A DNA stretch of 9,659 bases from Candidatus Zhuqueibacterota bacterium (GTDB taxonomy: Bacteria; Zhuqueibacterota; Zhuqueibacteria; Residuimicrobiales; Krinioviventaceae), in contig RQOI01000517.1 in NCBI GenBank assembly GCA_003854995.1, forward strand, positions 1-9,659, given 5' to 3'. Positions within the stretch are counted from its first letter, which is position 1, and every line of letters begins with the position of its first letter. Of the stretch, positions 6,570 to 9,659 are shown in pieces. The notes under the pieces are model-generated. The model searched no databases, was not told where the DNA came from, and saw only the letters and a program-made list of their open reading frames with translations. The translations under genes were made by a program, and so were the position numbers.

Positions 6570-8159
6570 ATGAACAGCGAGAGGACATTTTTGAAACAAT
6601 TTTATTGCAGAATGCAAACATTTTTTTTTCTCCTTTCTCCGCTTTTGTTCAGCCAGACCGTCAATATGCCGCTGGACCATTGGGGATATAAATTCCTCAG
6701 CCGCATGGAAGCCAAGGGCTTGTTCAACAGCCACGAGCTCAGAGCGCGTCCCATCCCGCGCGACAGATATGCCGACGTAGTGGCGCAAATTTATGAGAAC
6801 GCCTCCAGAGATCCGGAGCTGCTGTCCAGGACCGATTGGCAGTTGCTGGAACAGCTCATGGGCGATCTGTCGGATGAATTCGCGCGAGACAAATTCCCAG
6901 CCCAAATAAGCAGAGAGAAACACCTGTTTCGAGTTCAGGATCAAGTCGGGCTTTTCTACGGTGATCTGGTCGGCGCTCAGTCCATCATATCCAACCGGGG
7001 AGGGCAGTACGATCCGCCGCAACTGTTATCAGAGACCACCCTGGGAGGTCAGCTCCGCGGTCACATTGGCAACACGGTTGGTTTTTTCGCACAAGCGAGA
7101 AATTCCATGACCCGCGGCGAAGATCGCGATGACGAGAGCTTTAATCCGGACGAAGGCTCCCCTGTCGTCGTCTCTGGCGCCAATATCTTTCGCGATCAGG
7201 CGACAGCCTATTTTGTCTGGGACAAGCCCTGGCTGCGACTGGAAGTCGGGCGCGATGAATTCGACTGGGGACCCGGCTATCACGGCGGTGCAACGCTGAC
7301 GCGCAACGCTCCGCCGGTCGATAATGTGCGCTTTTCCGTGCGGTTTAGAAGCATCAAATTCTCCTATATGCACGCCTGGCTGCGCAGTGGCCTCGGCGCC
7401 AAATATCTCGCCGCGCATCGCCTCGATTTGATCCTGTTGCGCGGCCTCTATCTGGGCCTTGCCGAAACCGTCATCTACGGCGACCGCAACGTAGAATTGT
7501 CCTACTTGAATCCGCTGATGCTCTACCATGTGGCTGAACACCATCTTGGCGACAAGGACAATAACAATCTGGCAGTCGATCTCACCTATACCCGGATACC
7601 AAATGTGACGCTCTACGGGGAGTGGTTCATCGATGACATGACATCGACGAAAATCGGCAGCAATTATTATGGCAATAAATTCGCTTTCCTCTGCGGCGTG
7701 AGCTGGGCTGATCCGTGCAAATTGAAAAATGTTGATATCAGAGCTGAATATGGCCGGGTGTCGCCTTATGTCTACACGCACTGGGATTCCATCAACATCT
7801 ATACGCACTATGATAAAGTCATTGGCCATTGGCTCGGCCCGAACGCCGATACATTTTATCTCGAACTCGGCTGGCAGTTGAGCCGGGACTTTCGGGTGGA
7901 ACTGAACGCCGAGCACGTCCGCAAGGGCGCAGGAGAGGCCGACACCACCACCCGTCCCGCCGAAGGCGACCGCCAGGATTTCCTGCGCGGCGTGGTGGAA
8001 AGTCGAAATCTCTTCGGCCTCCAGATGGTCGATCAGATCCGCCGGGACATTTTCGTCGGCTTGTCCTACACCTATCGAGAGGCGCGCAATCTTTGGCAAG
8101 AGGAAGGTCTGATGTCCGTTGACCATCTTGTGCGCTTTAATTTTTCCTTCAACTGGTGA
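6570..8159 (+). CDS. Wzi-like (capsule assembly family) outer-membrane beta-barrel protein
   Basis: A 529-residue frame from ATG 6570. The N-terminus holds a hydrophobic signal (MQTFFFLLSPLLFSQ, residues 15-29), so export is likely. The mature part begins with the helical NMPLDHWGYKFLSRMEAKGL and RPIPRDRYADV (60-70), then a barrel of alternating polar/aromatic strands. YLNPLMLYHVAEHHLGDKDNN and TLYGEWFIDD match the core pattern of the Wzi/capsule-assembly family, and the protein ends in FNFSFNW, an aromatic beta-signal for barrel insertion. Wzi in Enterobacteria is a surface lectin anchoring capsule; here the role in surface polysaccharide is inferred. Start is uncertain: AGAGGA (6580-6585) lies 5 nt before an in-frame TTG at 6591 that would give MKQFYCRMQTFFFLL, a more typical signal peptide, while ATG 6570 has only a weak GGA. 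It leads a tight cluster with the GT2 and PAP2 genes. Confidence 0.82.
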   Translation: MNSERTFLKQFYCRMQTFFFLLSPLLFSQTVNMPLDHWGYKFLSRMEAKGLFNSHELRARPIPRDRYADVVAQIYENASRDPELLSRTDWQLLEQLMGDLSDEFARDKFPAQISREKHLFRVQDQVGLFYGDLVGAQSIISNRGGQYDPPQLLSETTLGGQLRGHIGNTVGFFAQARNSMTRGEDRDDESFNPDEGSPVVVSGANIFRDQATAYFVWDKPWLRLEVGRDEFDWGPGYHGGATLTRNAPPVDNVRFSVRFRSIKFSYMHAWLRSGLGAKYLAAHRLDLILLRGLYLGLAETVIYGDRNVELSYLNPLMLYHVAEHHLGDKDNNNLAVDLTYTRIPNVTLYGEWFIDDMTSTKIGSNYYGNKFAFLCGVSWADPCKLKNVDIRAEYGRVSPYVYTHWDSINIYTHYDKVIGHWLGPNADTFYLELGWQLSRDFRVELNAEHVRKGAGEADTTTRPAEGDRQDFLRGVVESRNLFGLQMVDQIRRDIFVGLSYTYREARNLWQEEGLMSVDHLVRFNFSFNW

Positions 8160-8163
8160 TGCT

Positions 8164-9270
8164 GTGTCACTCGCACTCGGCCTTTTCACCATCCTGTATA
8201 TTTCTGCCTTGCTGTGGATTTTTTTCGGTCTGAATCGTCTGCGCTCAAAGACCACGGCGGATCAACCGTTCGTGTCCGTCATTGTCGCGGCGCGGAATGA
8301 AGAGGAAAACATCGAACAGCTCCTGGGGGCGTTGACGCGGCAAAATTATCCGGCCAGTCGCTATGAGATCATCATTGTCGACGATCAATCGACAGACCGC
8401 ACCGCCGCACGGGTCGCTTCTTTTGCAGATGACCGGATAAAGCTGCTGCAGACCGAAAATCGACATCAGGTCATATCGCCCAAAAAGAATGCCATCACTC
8501 TGGCCATTCATGCGGCAAAAGGTGAGATCATCCTGCTCACGGACGCGGATTGCCGACCGCCGGCTCAATGGATAGAGGGCATGGTCCGGCTGTTCACCCC
8601 GGAGGTCGGCATGGTTATCGGCTTTTCGCCGTGCGAGCTGCCCCGGCTCTCCTTTCCGTTCGGTTATCTTCTGGCGCTGGAATCGCTCTCCCTGGCAACG
8701 ATCGCCGCCGGCACGGCCGGCTGGGGCGTCCCGGCCACCTGCAACGGCCGCAATTTGGCCTATCGCAAGCAAGTGTACGAGCAGGTCGGCGGCTTTGGCA
8801 AGATTCAGAACTTTGTCTCCGGCGATGATGACCTGATGCTCAAGCTGGTGCAGAGGACCGAGTGGAAAATACAGTACGCTTATGCGTCGCACCTCGCGGT
8901 GCCGACATTTTTGGTGAAAAATCTGCGCCAGTTTGTCAATCAGCGGCTGCGGCATGCATCGAAAAGCTTTCACTACGATTTCAAAAAAGTGGTCGTTCTC
9001 CTCATCGTGTACATCTACAATCTGGCACTCCTCGTCGGCGTCCCCATCCTGTTCTATCAAAAATCTCCCTGGTCGCTGCTGTTCATCGGTCTGAAGGCCT
9101 ATTTCGAATGGACGCTGCTCTTTCGTTTTGCCGCGCACATGCGCCGGGTGCGCTATCTGTGGATCTTTCCCTTTGCCGAATTGCTGCACGTGCCATATGT
9201 GGTCATTTTCGGCGCTCTCGGACCATTCATAAAATTTACGTGGAAGGAAAGGCATGCCCCACATACTTGA
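8164..9270 (+). CDS. Membrane-associated family 2 glycosyltransferase
   Basis: A 368-residue protein from GTG 8164, 4 nt after the upstream stop, with GGTG shortly before it. TTG codons at 8119 and 8128 would overlap the Wzi-like gene and add residues ahead of the first membrane helix. Order: one membrane segment (about 3-22); a GT-A domain with VSVIVAARNEEENI (37-50), IIIVDDQSTDRT (69-80) and TDADC (126-130, the DxD nucleotide-sugar/metal motif); GDDDLMLKL (220-228, catalytic acidic motif); QRLRHASK (260-267, a variant of the QxxRW motif of processive enzymes, with His for Trp). Hydrophobic segments follow at about 276-297, 303-320 and 333-354. Such enzymes use a nucleotide sugar at the inner membrane to build lipid-linked or extruded polysaccharides. 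Acceptor and sugar are unknown. It overlaps the PAP2 gene by 17 bp, suggesting coupled translation. Confidence 0.9.
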   Translation: MSLALGLFTILYISALLWIFFGLNRLRSKTTADQPFVSVIVAARNEEENIEQLLGALTRQNYPASRYEIIIVDDQSTDRTAARVASFADDRIKLLQTENRHQVISPKKNAITLAIHAAKGEIILLTDADCRPPAQWIEGMVRLFTPEVGMVIGFSPCELPRLSFPFGYLLALESLSLATIAAGTAGWGVPATCNGRNLAYRKQVYEQVGGFGKIQNFVSGDDDLMLKLVQRTEWKIQYAYASHLAVPTFLVKNLRQFVNQRLRHASKSFHYDFKKVVVLLIVYIYNLALLVGVPILFYQKSPWSLLFIGLKAYFEWTLLFRFAAHMRRVRYLWIFPFAELLHVPYVVIFGALGPFIKFTWKERHAPHT

Positions 9271-9659
9271 CTTTATGCAGCGGATTGATACGTCTCTCTT
9301 CTTCTTCATCAACGATGATCTCGCCAATCCTTTTCTCGACTGGCTGATGCCGATGATCACCACGCAGCAGAACTGGTATCCGTTCTTTCTCATCATCATC
9401 GGCATGCTGCTCTGGAAAGGCGGCAGACAGGGGCGCATCGTCGTCTTGCTGCTCATACCGCTCATCGTGCTCAGCGATCAAATTTCCTCGTCAATACTGA
9501 AACCACTATTCGATCGAGTGCGGCCGTGTCAGGCATTCGAAGCGCTCGGCAGGGTCAATATGCTCATCGGCTTGAAAACATCGCCATCGTTTCCGTCCTC
9601 GCACGCGGCCAACTCTTTTGCCGCCGCGGCCTTTTTCGCCCATTTTTATCCGAGACGCC
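9254..9659 (+). CDS. PAP2-family phosphatase (partial, 3' end off the right edge)
   Basis: 135 codons are visible from ATG 9254, which has AGGAAAGG immediately upstream inside the end of the glycosyltransferase gene. The N-terminus MQRIDTSLFFFINDDLANPFLDWLMP is typical of membrane PAP2 phosphatases, with hydrophobic segments near 42-54 and 61-76. KPLFDRVRP (83-91) fits the KxxxxxxRP motif, and SFPSSHAANSFA (112-123) is the second motif, PSxH, with Ser in place of the common Gly. The third motif (SRxxxxxHxxxD) would lie beyond the edge. The family removes phosphate from lipid phosphates such as undecaprenyl diphosphate, phosphatidylglycerol phosphate or lipid A. Next to a GT2 enzyme, recycling of a polyprenyl carrier or tailoring of an envelope lipid is plausible but inferred. 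Confidence 0.9.
   Translation, partial: MPHILDFMQRIDTSLFFFINDDLANPFLDWLMPMITTQQNWYPFFLIIIGMLLWKGGRQGRIVVLLLIPLIVLSDQISSSILKPLFDRVRPCQAFEALGRVNMLIGLKTSPSFPSSHAANSFAAAAFFAHFYPRR

Noticed and set aside
6369..7022. Minus-strand open frame covering the 6398-6569 gap
   Set aside because: Most of it is antisense to the Wzi-like gene; the part in the gap shows no domain, and the gap is better explained by a hairpin plus promoter.
7029..9465. Two long antisense open frames (8255-7029 and 9465-8245, about 400 codons each) opposite the Wzi-like and GT2 genes
   Set aside because: They mirror real genes, show no recognisable domain and have low-complexity, charge-biased translations typical of shadow frames in GC-rich third-position DNA.

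Overview
The window looks like chromosomal DNA of a diderm bacterium. It carries an outer-membrane TonB-dependent receptor, a probable lipoprotein with a Sec/Lol-type signal, and an outer-membrane barrel of the Wzi type. The receptor has an N-terminal carboxypeptidase-regulatory-like domain, and the intergenic DNA is AT-rich next to GC-richer genes with strong C/G third positions. This style suggests the FCB group (Bacteroidota, Calditrichota, candidate KSB1 and relatives). That placement is an impression from protein style, not a phylogeny. No RNA gene, insertion sequence or CRISPR array was seen.

Layout. Positions 1-3623 read leftwards: a LacI-family regulator (3623-2598), then 33 nt later a TonB-dependent receptor (2564 to the left edge, C-terminus missing). 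Positions 3950-6397 read rightwards: an exported nucleoside-hydrolase-family lipoprotein (3950-4948), then a C69/secernin-type Ntn-hydrolase peptidase (5036-6397). These two arms diverge from a 326-bp AT-rich intergenic region. A weak terminator-like hairpin and a fair promoter separate them from a second rightward cluster: a Wzi-like outer-membrane barrel protein (6570-8159), a membrane GT2 glycosyltransferase (8164-9270) and a PAP2 phosphatase (9254 to the right edge, cut off).

Main regulatory observation. The 11-mer CAATCGTTTGC occurs three times: in the lacI leader (3638-3648), in the nucleoside hydrolase leader (3878-3888), and on the minus strand inside the peptidase gene (6254-6264). 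It is one strand of a pseudo-palindrome of the form GCAAnCGnTTGC, the usual architecture of LacI-family operators with a central CG. The lacI-proximal copy also forms a perfect 8-bp inverted repeat. The natural reading is a local regulon: the LacI protein controls itself, the cotranscribed receptor, and the divergent hydrolase/peptidase pair. The receptor may import a ligand (nucleoside, sugar or related compound) that the lipoprotein hydrolase processes. The substrate cannot be read from sequence.

The downstream trio (Wzi-like barrel, GT2, PAP2) looks like an envelope-polysaccharide or lipid-linked glycan module: glycosyl transfer at the inner membrane, dephosphorylation of a lipid carrier or lipid, and a surface barrel protein. 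The genes are tightly packed (4-nt gap, then 17-bp overlap), so one transcript is likely. Nothing ties it to the first regulon except the intragenic operator-like copy about 300 bp upstream. I see no clear case for a wholly new system. The best leads are the shared operator motif and the unusual hydrolase/peptidase pairing.
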